Positions 47,869 through 58,600 of a stretch of DNA of 64,000 nucleotides are shown piece by piece. Under the pieces are notes generated by a model. The model did not search any database. It was not told where the DNA came from and worked only from the letters and a program-made list of their open reading frames with translations. The stretch comes from Mogibacterium sp. (GTDB lineage Bacteria > Bacillota > Clostridia > Peptostreptococcales > Anaerovoracaceae), in the NCBI GenBank assembly GCA_012840975.1, contig DUVP01000007.1, positions 1-64,000 on the forward strand, in the 5' to 3' direction. The position numbers were made by a program, and so were the translations under genes. Numbering within the stretch: the stretch's first letter is position 1; each line of letters opens with the position of its first letter.

Positions 47869-47990
47869 ATTTAAAAAGAAATTGATAATTTCTGTTTCTA
47901 ATTGCAATGCATGTGATATACTCTATCGTAAGTTTTACGGGAAAAGGTTAGTATATGGCTGTTTGACGAAAGATTTAAAAAGAAAGTCCC

Positions 47991-49085
47991 ATGAAAGAAA
48001 CCTCGATAAGAAAAAAACTGGAAGAAATATTATATAAGCACATACCGAGCCAGGAACTAAGCGATGATGAAAAATATTTGTATCTTATTTCGATTATTGC
48101 TTGTAGTTTTGCAATGTCTATGCAGTTGCTCCTTTGGGTTTTTTATCTTTTCGCTGGAATTTCACCTTTAGTTAATATCTATTTTTCCGGGTTGCTGTTT
48201 TTGGTATTGCTTGTGTGGCTGGTTCTAAAACACCGTTACCAACTGTTCGGACTTTTGCTTTCCGGAATAGTTATAATTGAAACCTTGGTATCAGCAGTCT
48301 TTATCGGCACTAACAATTTCGTAATAGTTTACCTGTTTGTTGCGCTTATGATGCAGATGATAATCCCCTATACAAGCGTTCGTATTCGCACTTTTGTAGT
48401 AATTTTGCTGGGGATCAGCATGTATATTCTCGTTATTATTAATCATAATATGATACCGACTTGGAACCTTGGAGAAGCCAATACTACACTTGCTTTTTTT
48501 AATATTAATATAGCGTTTTTCGGTACTATCATCCAGCTTACTGTAGGAAACTTTATCCGGGATGTTATTGTAAAAGCCAACCGAAAGAAATTGGAAGAAA
48601 GCAAAAATGAGGCTAACACAGATCCTTTGACCGGTCTTTTCAACCGCAGATATGCGAACGCATTTTTTAAACAGCTGAGCATCAATAAGGTTGAGCAGGA
48701 CTGGTGCGTCTCAATGATGGATATTGATGATTTTAAAGTGTTGAATGATACTTACGGACATAAGGTCGGTGATGAAGTATTGATCTTTATTAGCGATTTT
48801 ATTAGAAAAAACCTGCGCAAAAGAGACCTTGTGTTTCGCTGGGGCGGGGAAGAGTTTTTAATTTTGCTAAAAGATGTCGAAGTGCCTATCGCCTTTCGTA
48901 TATTAGACAAGCTGCGCAGCAGACTTGAACTGGAGAATATTGAAACACATGATAAAATTTTAAATGTGACTGTAACAATAGGTGTCTGTTCTCTGGATAT
49001 TCAACATGTGGAACAGAGTATAGATACATCTGATCAACTTATGTACAAGGGAAAAGCTTTAGGAAAGAATATGGTAGTTATGTAA
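47991..49085 (+). CDS. Membrane diguanylate cyclase (GGDEF, active-type)
   Basis: 364 residues. Residues about 28-205 form six or so membrane segments. The GGDEF domain begins at TDPLTGLFNRRYANAF. The active site is RWGGEEF, and the product-inhibition I-site RKRD lies five residues before it, both intact. It should make c-di-GMP from two GTP at the membrane with feedback control. The sensory ligand of the membrane part is unknown. It opens the run of c-di-GMP and polysaccharide genes. Confidence 0.92.
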   Translation: MKETSIRKKLEEILYKHIPSQELSDDEKYLYLISIIACSFAMSMQLLLWVFYLFAGISPLVNIYFSGLLFLVLLVWLVLKHRYQLFGLLLSGIVIIETLVSAVFIGTNNFVIVYLFVALMMQMIIPYTSVRIRTFVVILLGISMYILVIINHNMIPTWNLGEANTTLAFFNINIAFFGTIIQLTVGNFIRDVIVKANRKKLEESKNEANTDPLTGLFNRRYANAFFKQLSINKVEQDWCVSMMDIDDFKVLNDTYGHKVGDEVLIFISDFIRKNLRKRDLVFRWGGEEFLILLKDVEVPIAFRILDKLRSRLELENIETHDKILNVTVTIGVCSLDIQHVEQSIDTSDQLMYKGKALGKNMVVM

Positions 49086-49187
49086 ATATCAAAACAGGTT
49101 TTCTCTTTACCAAATACCTTTGATCTCTGCACGTATTTCTCGAAGATTTTAGATATTCTGTTTGTAAGCTGAATGGAGGATAAAAAC

Positions 49188-51410
49188 ATGAAATATGACA
49201 CCATCATATCATTAATATTTTATATTTGCGGTTGTTTTTATCTGATTTATGGCTCAGCTATAGTAGTTACCAGTGCAAGAAACGATATTTCCAAGCTGTT
49301 TTTGTTTTTAACAAGCTCGCTGGCAATCTGGTCATTTGCGTATTCCATTTCAAACTCAGTATCCACGGCGGAAGCCAGTGCTTTCTGGAGGTCTTTTTCT
49401 GTTTTGGGCTGGGGGAGTTTCAATAGCTTTTTGCTTCATTTCATAACGCTCCTCACAAAAACTGAAACTCGATTAAGTTTGAGAAGTAAACTTGTGGTAT
49501 TTTATTTACCCTCAGTTATTAATGTAATTTTATTCGGACCGTTTGGCGTCTTCCTGGAAAAACAATATGTCATGGTGCAGACCGACTTCGGCTGGATAAA
49601 CATTGCCCCTATGTATCCTGCGAAAATATGGCTCATCTTATATTTCATAGTATTTTCTGTTGCAAGTCTTATATTCCTCGTTAAATGGTGGAAAAAGATT
49701 AGATTTTACACCTCTCTTGAGAAACGGGAGGCAAAATTCTTTTTAGCATCTATATTGGTTTTTTTCTTAATAGAGATTGTAGTAGATTTCCTGCCTGATA
49801 TCTCAAGAAAAATACCATTTCCTAAAATGCCTGTTGTGTTGCTTTTAATTCCGACAATATTGCTCTTTTCATTATTGAAAAAATCCGAGCTTATTAAAAG
49901 AACCAGGGATATAAATTTCTTTCCTGAGAGCTCAAAAAGCATAACGACTGAAGTTCGGTTGCGTTTGTTCAATACGGCAGCAACTATATTTGTAATAGGT
50001 AGTGCACTATACTTTTTAATAGGGTATTTTGGCATGAAAAAAGCATTAGGTTATGAACTTCTTTTCTCCGCAGCTTTATTGCTGATGGGAATAACGTTAA
50101 GAGTATTACCTCGCATAACGCAGAATCAAACTATTCAGAATACCGCATTTGCGATAATATCCACCTTTGGTTTTATGCTTTTTATGATAAAAGATTCCGA
50201 TACAGGTGCATTAACAGTATGGGCTTCATATATTCTGTTTTTTATCCTTACTGTTGTTATGGGCAACCCGATCCATATTTATGGCTTTGCTACAATAAGT
50301 ATCATCGCCCAGGTAGTTTTATGGATAGTTCGTCCGCAGGTCTCTGTCATCATCGATATAAATGAGTATATAGGAAGAATATTTATTATTATTCTCTCTT
50401 TTATTGCAGTGCGTTATCTGACAGACGAATATGCCTCAAAGATAGATGGATATCAAGGGCTTTTAAGTGAACAGGAAGCTCTTGAGAGGATTTCTTCCAG
50501 CTTTATTTCAATCGATAGCGAAAACGCTAAAGAGAAAATCGATGAAATGATGGAAATGGCTGCCGAAATACTTAAGTTTAAGAATGCAATTTTAGTGAGA
50601 TTCAGTGAAGAATATGAAAATGCTACAATTCTTAATATGTATGCAAAAGATATTGAGAACGTGCCATCTATATATCAATCCGGCAATAAAATGAAGATAT
50701 CGGATTTCCCTTTGTTTAAGTTTTTGATCGATCGAAACACATTTGTAATATGTGAAGACATCGCAAATATTTCTTTTGATGAAGATGGGCGGCAAAAAGA
50801 ATTTTTTATGGATAGAGGAGTAAAATCTTTTTTTGCAATGCCGATAATCGCTGATAATAAAATAGATGGAGTATTTATAGTTGAATACAATGACAGACTT
50901 GATACAGGACTCGCACAGAGTCGATTAAACCTTTTGCAGATTATTGCAAATATGCTGGGAGATGCAAATAAAAAGCTTTTTTATGAAGAAAAGCTATATA
51001 ATTTCGCCTATTTTGATGAAGCTACAAAACTGGCGAACAGGAATATGCTTAAGAAAAAGCTGGGAGAAATTATAAAAAACGGAAAAGGAAGAGAGAAAAT
51101 AGCAATTATTGACTTTGAACTTGAGAATCTGAGAATGATCAATGATACATTCGGTCAAAGCGTAGGAGATAAGATCGTGATGAGATCAGTGGAGATTCTC
51201 AAAAATCAGTTTGATGAATGCTGTTATATTTCACGGCCGGGCATAAGGGAGTTTATCGTTGTTATGCCTGATGTGAAAAACAGGCAACAGATAGAACATG
51301 CCCTGAAGAGACTGATGAATTCTTTTTCCCGTCCTTTACTAACCGATAATAGGAGGAATAGAAGCATTATTCGTTACTGTCTGTATGGGCATATCCATGT
51401 ATCCGGATGA
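49188..51410 (+). CDS. Membrane sensor with GAF and degenerate GGDEF, cut off from its EAL domain by a frameshift
   Basis: About 740 residues. Residues 1-225 are a 7TM sensor region like those of histidine kinases, and about 265-400 form a second membrane block. A GAF domain follows (about 435-590), then a degenerate GGDEF in which the motif reads GIREF. The last 20 codons after AGG AGG (51351-51356) are out of frame. Skipping the A at 51357 restores a normal join into the EAL ORF (RIEALFVTV, then GISMYPDDG). ATG 49188 is chosen for GGAGG 8 bases upstream. The intact ancestor, or the product of frameshifting, would be a GAF-GGDEF-EAL hybrid of about 1045 residues. Confidence 0.85.
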   Translation: MKYDTIISLIFYICGCFYLIYGSAIVVTSARNDISKLFLFLTSSLAIWSFAYSISNSVSTAEASAFWRSFSVLGWGSFNSFLLHFITLLTKTETRLSLRSKLVVFYLPSVINVILFGPFGVFLEKQYVMVQTDFGWINIAPMYPAKIWLILYFIVFSVASLIFLVKWWKKIRFYTSLEKREAKFFLASILVFFLIEIVVDFLPDISRKIPFPKMPVVLLLIPTILLFSLLKKSELIKRTRDINFFPESSKSITTEVRLRLFNTAATIFVIGSALYFLIGYFGMKKALGYELLFSAALLLMGITLRVLPRITQNQTIQNTAFAIISTFGFMLFMIKDSDTGALTVWASYILFFILTVVMGNPIHIYGFATISIIAQVVLWIVRPQVSVIIDINEYIGRIFIIILSFIAVRYLTDEYASKIDGYQGLLSEQEALERISSSFISIDSENAKEKIDEMMEMAAEILKFKNAILVRFSEEYENATILNMYAKDIENVPSIYQSGNKMKISDFPLFKFLIDRNTFVICEDIANISFDEDGRQKEFFMDRGVKSFFAMPIIADNKIDGVFIVEYNDRLDTGLAQSRLNLLQIIANMLGDANKKLFYEEKLYNFAYFDEATKLANRNMLKKKLGEIIKNGKGREKIAIIDFELENLRMINDTFGQSVGDKIVMRSVEILKNQFDECCYISRPGIREFIVVMPDVKNRQQIEHALKRLMNSFSRPLLTDNRRNRSIIRYCLYGHIHVSG
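51351..51357 (+). other. Frameshift point between degenerate GGDEF and EAL
   Basis: AGGAGGA: two consecutive rare Arg codons (AGG AGG) that also form a perfect Shine-Dalgarno sequence, followed by the base that must be skipped (+1) to enter the EAL frame. The downstream frame is closed upstream by TAA at 51340-51342, so the shift must occur between 51343 and 51410. Confidence 0.6.
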
Positions 51411-52314
51411 TGGGAGAGACGTTGACACTCTTTTAAAGAAGGCCGATATGGCAAGATTTGAAGCGAAAAATACTTATGAGAAGATTGTATTCTTTACAGA
51501 ACAAATGGAAAGTTATATTGCGGAAAATACTTTGTTTACAAACCGGCTCTTTAACTCGCTGGAAAATGAAGAGTTTTTCTTAGAATTTCAGCCCCAAATC
51601 AGCTGTGATACAGGCAAAACCATCGGCATTGAAGCTTTACTGAGATGGACCAGCGACGGTGAGCGGAGAGTCTCACCTGATAGATTTATTCCTATACTTG
51701 AGCAAACAGGGTTAATTTGCGATGTGGGTCTTTGGGTGTTGAAACAGGCAATCCAAGAGCATATCAGGCTTGTTGCAAAGGGATTACCACCTCTGCGTAT
51801 TGCTGTGAACTTATCGATTGTACAATTACAGAGAGAAAATTTTGTTTACGATTTTGTAAAAATCATAGAAGAAAGCGGAATATCTCCGAAATATATCGAG
51901 TTGGAAATTACAGAAAGCTCGTTCTTTGAAAATCCCAAGGATATAATTGAGAAAATTCGCAAATTGAAGAAGTTAGGAGTAACTATTGCTATAGATGATT
52001 TCGGCAAAGGTTATTCATCGCTAAATCGATTGAAGAGTGTGCCTTTTGATAGAATAAAAATTGACAAAGAAATCATAGACTATATGGATTTTGAAGGAAA
52101 AGAAGCTCCAATAACTAAAAGCATTATTTTATTAGCGAAGGCTTATAGTGCGAATATTACAGTTGAAGGTGTGGAAACAAAAGAGCAGGCGGATTTTTTG
52201 AAAAGCATGTCCTGCAATGAGATACAAGGGTTTTATTTTTCAAAGCCGCTATCATCGAAACTGCTGGAAGATTTTCTCAAAAATGAATCATGCAGATATT
52301 GTCCGGTGAATTAG
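51385..52314 (+). CDS. EAL-domain c-di-GMP phosphodiesterase part
   Basis: 309 residues from ATG 51385, beginning with the end of a GGDEF fold (MGISMYPDDG...KKADMARFEAK). A full EAL domain follows: IEALLRW, NLSIVQL, LEITES, IDDFGKGYSS, IKIDKE and TVEGVET, so all metal and base residues are kept. It should hydrolyse c-di-GMP to pGpG. There is no ribosome binding site right before ATG 51385; the AGGAGG is 28 bases upstream. Expression may therefore depend on frameshifting or coupling. It overlaps the upstream frame by 26 bases. Confidence 0.88.
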   Translation: MGISMYPDDGRDVDTLLKKADMARFEAKNTYEKIVFFTEQMESYIAENTLFTNRLFNSLENEEFFLEFQPQISCDTGKTIGIEALLRWTSDGERRVSPDRFIPILEQTGLICDVGLWVLKQAIQEHIRLVAKGLPPLRIAVNLSIVQLQRENFVYDFVKIIEESGISPKYIELEITESSFFENPKDIIEKIRKLKKLGVTIAIDDFGKGYSSLNRLKSVPFDRIKIDKEIIDYMDFEGKEAPITKSIILLAKAYSANITVEGVETKEQADFLKSMSCNEIQGFYFSKPLSSKLLEDFLKNESCRYCPVN

Positions 52315-52325
52315 GAGAGAAAGTA

Positions 52326-53213
52326 TTGATTAGTAAGTATTCATATGGGCATACTGTAACCAAGCAAATTATTAATGCTTTAAAGGCACATGTAGTACGA
52401 TCCAGGACTGCAATTGCAGCAGTTTTCCTGGGTGTTTATAATGAATCTGAATTTGATGTAGAGAGACTGCCGGAGACATTAGAGAAAATAACTGTATTTT
52501 TGAAGAATGAAACCAGAAATACTGATATGGTTTTCAGTTTTGCCGGTAAGCTTAAATGGCTTATTATTTTATCTCAAAGCGGTGAAAGAGAGGCTACTGC
52601 ATTTCTTCGACGCTTGTACGTATCGGTAAAAAATAATGATATCCTTGATTTGGAAAATCAAGAAATTCTATTTTCCGCCAGTGTAGCGGAAATAGGCAAC
52701 GATGAGGGATCTTTTGAAAAACTGGTAACTGAAGGCACCCTGGCTTTGACAGAAAGTTTAAGTAAAGGACCTGAACAGATAGAATACGTGACTACCTTTA
52801 AAAAAAGACCCCTGGAAACAGTTAAGGTCAGTATTCTGGAAGAAAATGATGTTTTCCGCAAGGTGCTATATAGAACAATAGAGAATTTAAACCTGAATAA
52901 TTTTGAAACGGAAATAAAAGAATTTCAGGACGGTTATGAATTTCTGGAATCCGACTGGTATTTTTCAAGCCATACTCATCTGATTATCATGAATGATATC
53001 CTCCCAAGACAAAGCGGCTTAGATGTGTTACATAAAATTCGCATGTTACCTAATAATAAAAAGTTTATTGTCTTTATGATGACTAAAAGAAGCTCGGAAG
53101 AAGACATGATTTATGCGTATGAAAGCGGTGCGGATAATTATTTTATTAAACCATTTAATCTGCGTCTGTTGGAAGTGGAAATTAAAAGGACCCTTGAAAG
53201 ATTATGGACATAA
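52326..53213 (+). CDS. Degenerate GGDEF + receiver-domain protein, candidate c-di-GMP receptor
   Basis: 295 residues. Residues about 1-165 follow the GGDEF fold, but the motif is AGKLK and the metal ligands are gone. An RxxD I-site (RNTD) is kept exactly five residues before it, so it may bind but not make c-di-GMP. Residues about 170-295 form a CheY-like receiver with phospho-acceptor Asp in IIMND, Thr in FMMTKR and Lys in FIKPF. There is no DNA-binding output. TTG 52326 is preferred (AGGAG 8 bases upstream) over an ATG at 52290 that would overlap the EAL gene. It overlaps the next gene by 10 bases. Confidence 0.82.
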   Translation: MISKYSYGHTVTKQIINALKAHVVRSRTAIAAVFLGVYNESEFDVERLPETLEKITVFLKNETRNTDMVFSFAGKLKWLIILSQSGEREATAFLRRLYVSVKNNDILDLENQEILFSASVAEIGNDEGSFEKLVTEGTLALTESLSKGPEQIEYVTTFKKRPLETVKVSILEENDVFRKVLYRTIENLNLNNFETEIKEFQDGYEFLESDWYFSSHTHLIIMNDILPRQSGLDVLHKIRMLPNNKKFIVFMMTKRSSEEDMIYAYESGADNYFIKPFNLRLLEVEIKRTLERLWT

Positions 53214-54250
53214 TAAAGATATCAATTGACACTTTAATCAAAGGCATTGGAGTTTTATCTTTTATACTCATACTTTTAAGTGTTCATATAGTAATTAAAA
53301 GCAGTAAAGAAAAAGCTGAGGCCGGAAAAATAAAGGCATATATACAAAACAAACAAGATCTCTGGTATCAGTATTTCAATGATGAAATCGTCTTACCCGT
53401 GGAGCTTATCCCCAATAACGATATTGAAATTAAAGCTACAGAGGAGATTTTTCTTGCCTATATAAAAAACATATCTAATTCAACCATAGAAGAGAAGATC
53501 CGGAAGTTTTCCAATCAGTATTTAAGACAATATTATTCGGGTTTCCTTTTGAGCAGAAAATGGAGCTTAAGAATGAATGCCCTGTACCGGATCATTGATT
53601 TTAAAATAGATTCCTTAGCTCCTGAATGCAAGAAACTGGAAAAAAGAACTAAATTATCTCCGGAGGAGCATTTTCAGCTGATGATAATTTATTCTATGTT
53701 TAATGAAACAGATTTTATAAAAGAATTTGCGAATTTATCAGTCAGGCTCTCCGAATATGAATATAAAAAATTATTAGTCGGGTTTAAGTCGGAAATTCTT
53801 GAACATCTGATGCATCAGATGAAAGAACTTCCTATGATATACAGGCATTATTTTATTGATATTTTAGGAATCAGACGAGAACTGGGTTTTTTGCCGTTTT
53901 TAGAGAAGAATCTCAGCCATAATAATACGGAAATCCGTATTCGCTCCTTAAAAGCCATTAATGAAATAGGTATTGTCTCTAACCTGGATAAGTATAAACC
54001 TTTTTTAAAAGCCTCCCAATGGGAAGAACGCTTAATGCTGGCTAAGATTTTAGGAGCTTTTCCTTTAGAACAGGTATATACGTATTTAGAGGAATTGTTA
54101 CAGGATGAAAACTGGTGGGTCAGATCCCAAGCTGCACAAACTATTGGAAAGAGTAAAGACGGCAAGTCCAGGCTGAAGACATTCATTGCAACCGCTCAAG
54201 ATCAATATGCCATTGACATGGCTCGCGAAGTACTGGGAGGAGAGTATTGA
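53204..54250 (+). CDS. Membrane-anchored HEAT-repeat protein
   Basis: 348 residues. One N-terminal membrane segment (about 13-33, GIGVLSFILILLSVHIVI) is followed by a cytosolic helical region. From about residue 220 there are HEAT-like repeats (EIRIRSLKAINEIG, WWVRSQAAQTIGKS). HEAT arrays are protein-binding scaffolds. Placed between the receiver protein and the glycosyltransferase, it may couple c-di-GMP sensing to the synthase. No enzyme motif was seen. Confidence 0.78.
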   Translation: MDIIKISIDTLIKGIGVLSFILILLSVHIVIKSSKEKAEAGKIKAYIQNKQDLWYQYFNDEIVLPVELIPNNDIEIKATEEIFLAYIKNISNSTIEEKIRKFSNQYLRQYYSGFLLSRKWSLRMNALYRIIDFKIDSLAPECKKLEKRTKLSPEEHFQLMIIYSMFNETDFIKEFANLSVRLSEYEYKKLLVGFKSEILEHLMHQMKELPMIYRHYFIDILGIRRELGFLPFLEKNLSHNNTEIRIRSLKAINEIGIVSNLDKYKPFLKASQWEERLMLAKILGAFPLEQVYTYLEELLQDENWWVRSQAAQTIGKSKDGKSRLKTFIATAQDQYAIDMAREVLGGEY

Positions 54251-54299
54251 TTAATGAGTACAGTAGTAAATTATCTTATAATGTTTTTGCGGCTTTATA

Positions 54300-55697
54300 T
54301 TGTTATACATGCTGGTTATCATTACAACTTATACCGGTATGCTGATATTCGCATTTGTTGAACTGCGCAAGCAATATAAACTGGATAAGAACGCATCTGA
54401 CGATGATTATATAGATGCATTTTATTATAAACCTCTTTCTGTCATAATACCTGCATACAATGAGGAAGTCGGCATTGTGGACAGTGTTCGGTCTGCACTG
54501 AACCTGAAGTATCCTCAAACCGAGCTGATTATAGTCAACGATGGCTCTAAAGACCGGACTCAAGAGGTTGTAATAGAGCAATTTCAGATGAAAAAGATTC
54601 CAAAGGTAATCAAAAAACAAATCCGATGCAAACCGATTCTCCAGGTTTACCAATCTGAAATACATCACAATTTATATTTGATAGAAAAAGAGAATGGCGG
54701 AAAAGCCGATGCCCTGAATGCGGGTATTAACTTTGCCAGATATCCTTATTTTTGTTCTATTGACGGTGACTCTATTTTAGACGAAAAATCTCTGTTGCGA
54801 GTCATGAAACCGATCATTATGTCAAACGAAGAGGTTATTGCCGCAGGCGGAAATGTTCGTATAGCCAACGGGCTTGATGTCCACTGGGGTTCAGTATATC
54901 AGAAAGACTTACCTGACCGCCCTTTGATTTTAATGCAAATAATTGAATATACAAGAGCTTTCATGATGGGCAGAATCTCTTTAGCTAAATTTAATTTGAT
55001 TCTCGTTATCTCCGGAGCTTTCAGTGTGTTTGCAAAAAAATGGGTTGTCGAAGCGGGAGGATATTCTGTTCAGACGATAGGTGAAGATATGGAATTAATT
55101 GTTAAGCTTCACCGGTTTCTGTACGATAATAAATTAAATAAAAGAATTGAATTTGTTCCTGATCCGGTATGCTGGACGGAAGCTCCGGAAACTTTTAGTG
55201 TATTAAGAAAACAACGTAGAAGATGGCATCAGGGGTTAATAGAGAGCTTGCTAAAGCACAAAAAAATGACTCTAAACCCAAGATACGGCAAAATCGGCAT
55301 GATTTCTTTTCCTTACTTCTGGGTGGTAGAATGTTTCGGGCCGCTTATTGAACTGGGCGGTTATATATATATTGTTGTGGCATTCTTTTTAGGTAAATTA
55401 TATTTCGAATTTGCCATAATGCTAGCCTTGCTGTTTATTCTGTATGGCTCTGTTCTTTCCGCTTTTGCCATCCTGATGGAGACCTGGAGTGTGAATGTTT
55501 ATGCGGGGATAAGGAATTTTTTCAGATTGATTATTGTATCTTTAACGGAAGTTTTCTGGTTCAGGCCTCTGACCCTTGTGTGGAGATGTGAGGCATTTAT
55601 ACATGTTATTTTGGGACGAAAAAGCTGGGGCAGTATGGATAGGGTGGGTCTCTCAAAAAAACCTGCTCAGGATGAAAGGAGCAATCAATCCAAATGA
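54300..55697 (+). CDS. Processive family-2 glycosyltransferase (exopolysaccharide synthase)
   Basis: 465 residues from TTG 54300. The GT2 motifs are VNDGSKDRT (about 81), NGGKADALNAG, the DxD-type SIDGDS (about 154), TIGEDMEL (about 261) and QRRRWHQG (about 304), all as in PgaC/cellulose-synthase-like enzymes. An N-terminal and three C-terminal membrane segments are present. There is no PilZ domain. The start is doubtful: neither TTG 54300 nor ATG 54309 has a ribosome binding site. ATG 54254, with GGAGGAG upstream, opens another frame that encodes a membrane-helix start (MSTVVNYLIMFLRLY) and ends at 54361. A frameshift or a coupling ORF is likely. It overlaps the next gene by 4 bases. Confidence 0.88.
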   Translation: MLYMLVIITTYTGMLIFAFVELRKQYKLDKNASDDDYIDAFYYKPLSVIIPAYNEEVGIVDSVRSALNLKYPQTELIIVNDGSKDRTQEVVIEQFQMKKIPKVIKKQIRCKPILQVYQSEIHHNLYLIEKENGGKADALNAGINFARYPYFCSIDGDSILDEKSLLRVMKPIIMSNEEVIAAGGNVRIANGLDVHWGSVYQKDLPDRPLILMQIIEYTRAFMMGRISLAKFNLILVISGAFSVFAKKWVVEAGGYSVQTIGEDMELIVKLHRFLYDNKLNKRIEFVPDPVCWTEAPETFSVLRKQRRRWHQGLIESLLKHKKMTLNPRYGKIGMISFPYFWVVECFGPLIELGGYIYIVVAFFLGKLYFEFAIMLALLFILYGSVLSAFAILMETWSVNVYAGIRNFFRLIIVSLTEVFWFRPLTLVWRCEAFIHVILGRKSWGSMDRVGLSKKPAQDERSNQSK

Positions 55698-58600
55698 AAC
55701 GTATTTATACAATACTCTTATGCCTGTTAATATTGATATCCTTGCCTGTTGTTATCTGGTATCTGGAACCCGGCAAGGAATGCCGCATGGCGATAATCGA
55801 CAAAACCGTGCCTGATGAAACCTATCGCGGACATAACGGCATTGTTTTTCTGTTAAATCATTTAAAGTATAAAAAACAATCAAAAGATTTATATGATTTA
55901 AGAGAGGATTATTTTGGTTTTTCCCCGAATGAAAAAGAAAAAAGCTACAAGTTAAAACCTCTGCCGGCAAATTATGATGATTACGATATTATTTACTTAG
56001 CGGATAGCTACGGTGTTTATGAAGGGGATTTACCGTGGAAAGTGAAAGAAAACGAGGGGTCTGTGCCGAGAAAAATCTATGGAGGTCTGGAAAAGGAAGA
56101 GTGGCTTAATATCCATAATAGACTGGCTAAGGAAAACAGAAGCCTGTTCATTGCGGAACACAATGCATTTGCCACTCCCACCAAAAAAGAAGTAAGAGAA
56201 AGTATTACGAATTATCTGGGTGTTAACTGGTCCGGATGGAAAGGACGATATTTTGATGAGCTGGATTTTAATAAGAATAAAAAAATTCCGCAATGGATAA
56301 AAAACAAGTTTGGCGAATCATGGGACTATAAAGGATATGGGTTTATTCTGGTAAATGATATAGATTCCCGAGTCCTTGTTCTGGAAAAATCCGAACATGT
56401 TTCAGATAAAAATATCAGTCTGTCATTTACCCGGGAGGGAGAAGATTTCTTCGGGCTTAAAAAAAGCTCTCATTACAATCACTGGTTTGATATTATAACT
56501 CCGAAACAAGGCTCAACCGTGTTGGCCAACTATAATTTGAATTTAACCGAAAGAGGAAAAGAGCTTTTGCTGGAAAACGGGATTACTACCGAGTTTGCCG
56601 CAGTTGTAAAAACGGAACAGGGATCTTCTTCCAGCTATTATTTTGCAGGAGATTACAACAGTATAGACAAAGTACCGGCCCTGTATAAATTTAAAGGATT
56701 GCAAAAATTATACAGTTTTGTAGAAATGAATTCAGACAGTGCTTTTTACTGGTCGGCATATTTTCCTATGATGGAAAAAATTCTGGATAATTACTATAAT
56801 CCTTCGGAGAAAGATATGGGCTTAGAAGAAAAAGAAAAAAATCCGTATGATGCCAGAATAAAGGGTAATAGTTTCGAAATCTTAATAGACGGCAAATGGG
56901 AACCTATAGCAATAAAAGGCGTCAATATGGGTATGGGGAAACCGGGAGCTTTTCCGGGAGAGGCGGCAATAACTGAAGATGAATATTATCGCTGGTTTGA
57001 GCAAATCGGTGAAATGAATGCCAACGTTATACGTGTATATACGCTTCATCCGCCTGGATTCTATAATTCACTGCTCAGATATAACGAAACTCATGATAAA
57101 AAAATATATGTGATGCACGGCGTCTGGATAAACGAAGAGGAGCTGGAGGCTTCACAGGATGTTTTTGATAAAAAAACTCTGGCGGATTTTCAGCAGGAAA
57201 TGAAAACCATAACTGATGTAATACATGGAAATAAAGTTGTTGATGCCAGACCGGGGCATGCATCGGGAGCTTATAAAGCAGATGTCTCACAGTATGTAAT
57301 CGCTTGGATTTTAGGCATAGAGTGGGATCCTTATATGGTGGAGAATACAAATCATATTCATTTCTCTATCGGAGAATACAAAGGTACTTTCTTTGAAACA
57401 AGAGGTGCAAATCCTTTTGAGTACTGGCTTGCACAGCAGATGGATACCATAGTTAAATATGAGAAAAAACATTATGACTACCTAAGGCCTGTCAGCTTTA
57501 CTAATTGGCCTACAACAGATATTCTGGAGCATCCTGCTAATTTCCAGGATAATGAGGATCTGGTTGGTGTAGATCCTAATGTTATATACACAAAAGGTGA
57601 AATGGATTCGGTCGGGCAATTTGCCTCATACCATATTTATCCGTATTATCCGGATTTTCTCAATTTTGAAAAAAAATATTTAGATTATGTTGACCATAGA
57701 GGGCAGAAAAATAATTATGCAGGTTATTTAAATCATTTGAAAAGTGTTCATAGACTGCCTATTTTAGTAGCTGAGTTCGGAATACCGGCTTCACGAGGTC
57801 TCACACATGAAAATCCTTTTGGATGGAATCAGGGCTTCAAATCTGAAAAAGAACAGGGAGAAATTGTGAGTCGTCTTTATGAGGATATTTTAGAGGAAGA
57901 TATGCTCGGCGGGTTAATATTTACATGGCAAGATGAGTGGTTTAAAAGAACATGGAACACAATGGACTATGATAATCCGGACAGAAGACCTTTCTGGTCC
58001 AACGCTCAGACAAACGAACAGCAATACGGATTGTTGAGTTTTGACAGACATAAAATAAAGGTCGACGGAGACATAAAAGATTGGGAAACGGAACCTCTGT
58101 ATAAAAAGAACGGAAAAGCCATGAAGGGTTTATATGTGGATCATGATGAGAGATATTTATACATCAGATTGGATTATTCCGGTACAGACAAAGCTTATCC
58201 GCTTATTTTGCTGGATGTTGTGCCTGATCAAGGGAATTCTTTTATAAAAGAAAAAAAGAAGTTGAAGTTTTCCAACGGAGTGGATTTTATCATAAAATTA
58301 AACAAAAAAAATCCTAAGATCCTTATTGATCAATACTATGACTTTTATACGTATATGTATGCTTATCATTTAAAACTGATAGAAAAACCGAAGAAGGATC
58401 CGCATAAGAACAGCGGGGTATTTTCACAGATCCATTATGTGATCAGCAGAGAATATAGATCGGAAAACGGTAAAATACTGATGCCGTTCAGCAGTTATGA
58501 AGCAGGAAAGCTGAGAAAAGGAAATGCTGATCCGGACTCAAAAAATTATGATTCCCTTGCTGATTTTTATATAAACGATGATGGTGGACTGGAATTAAGG

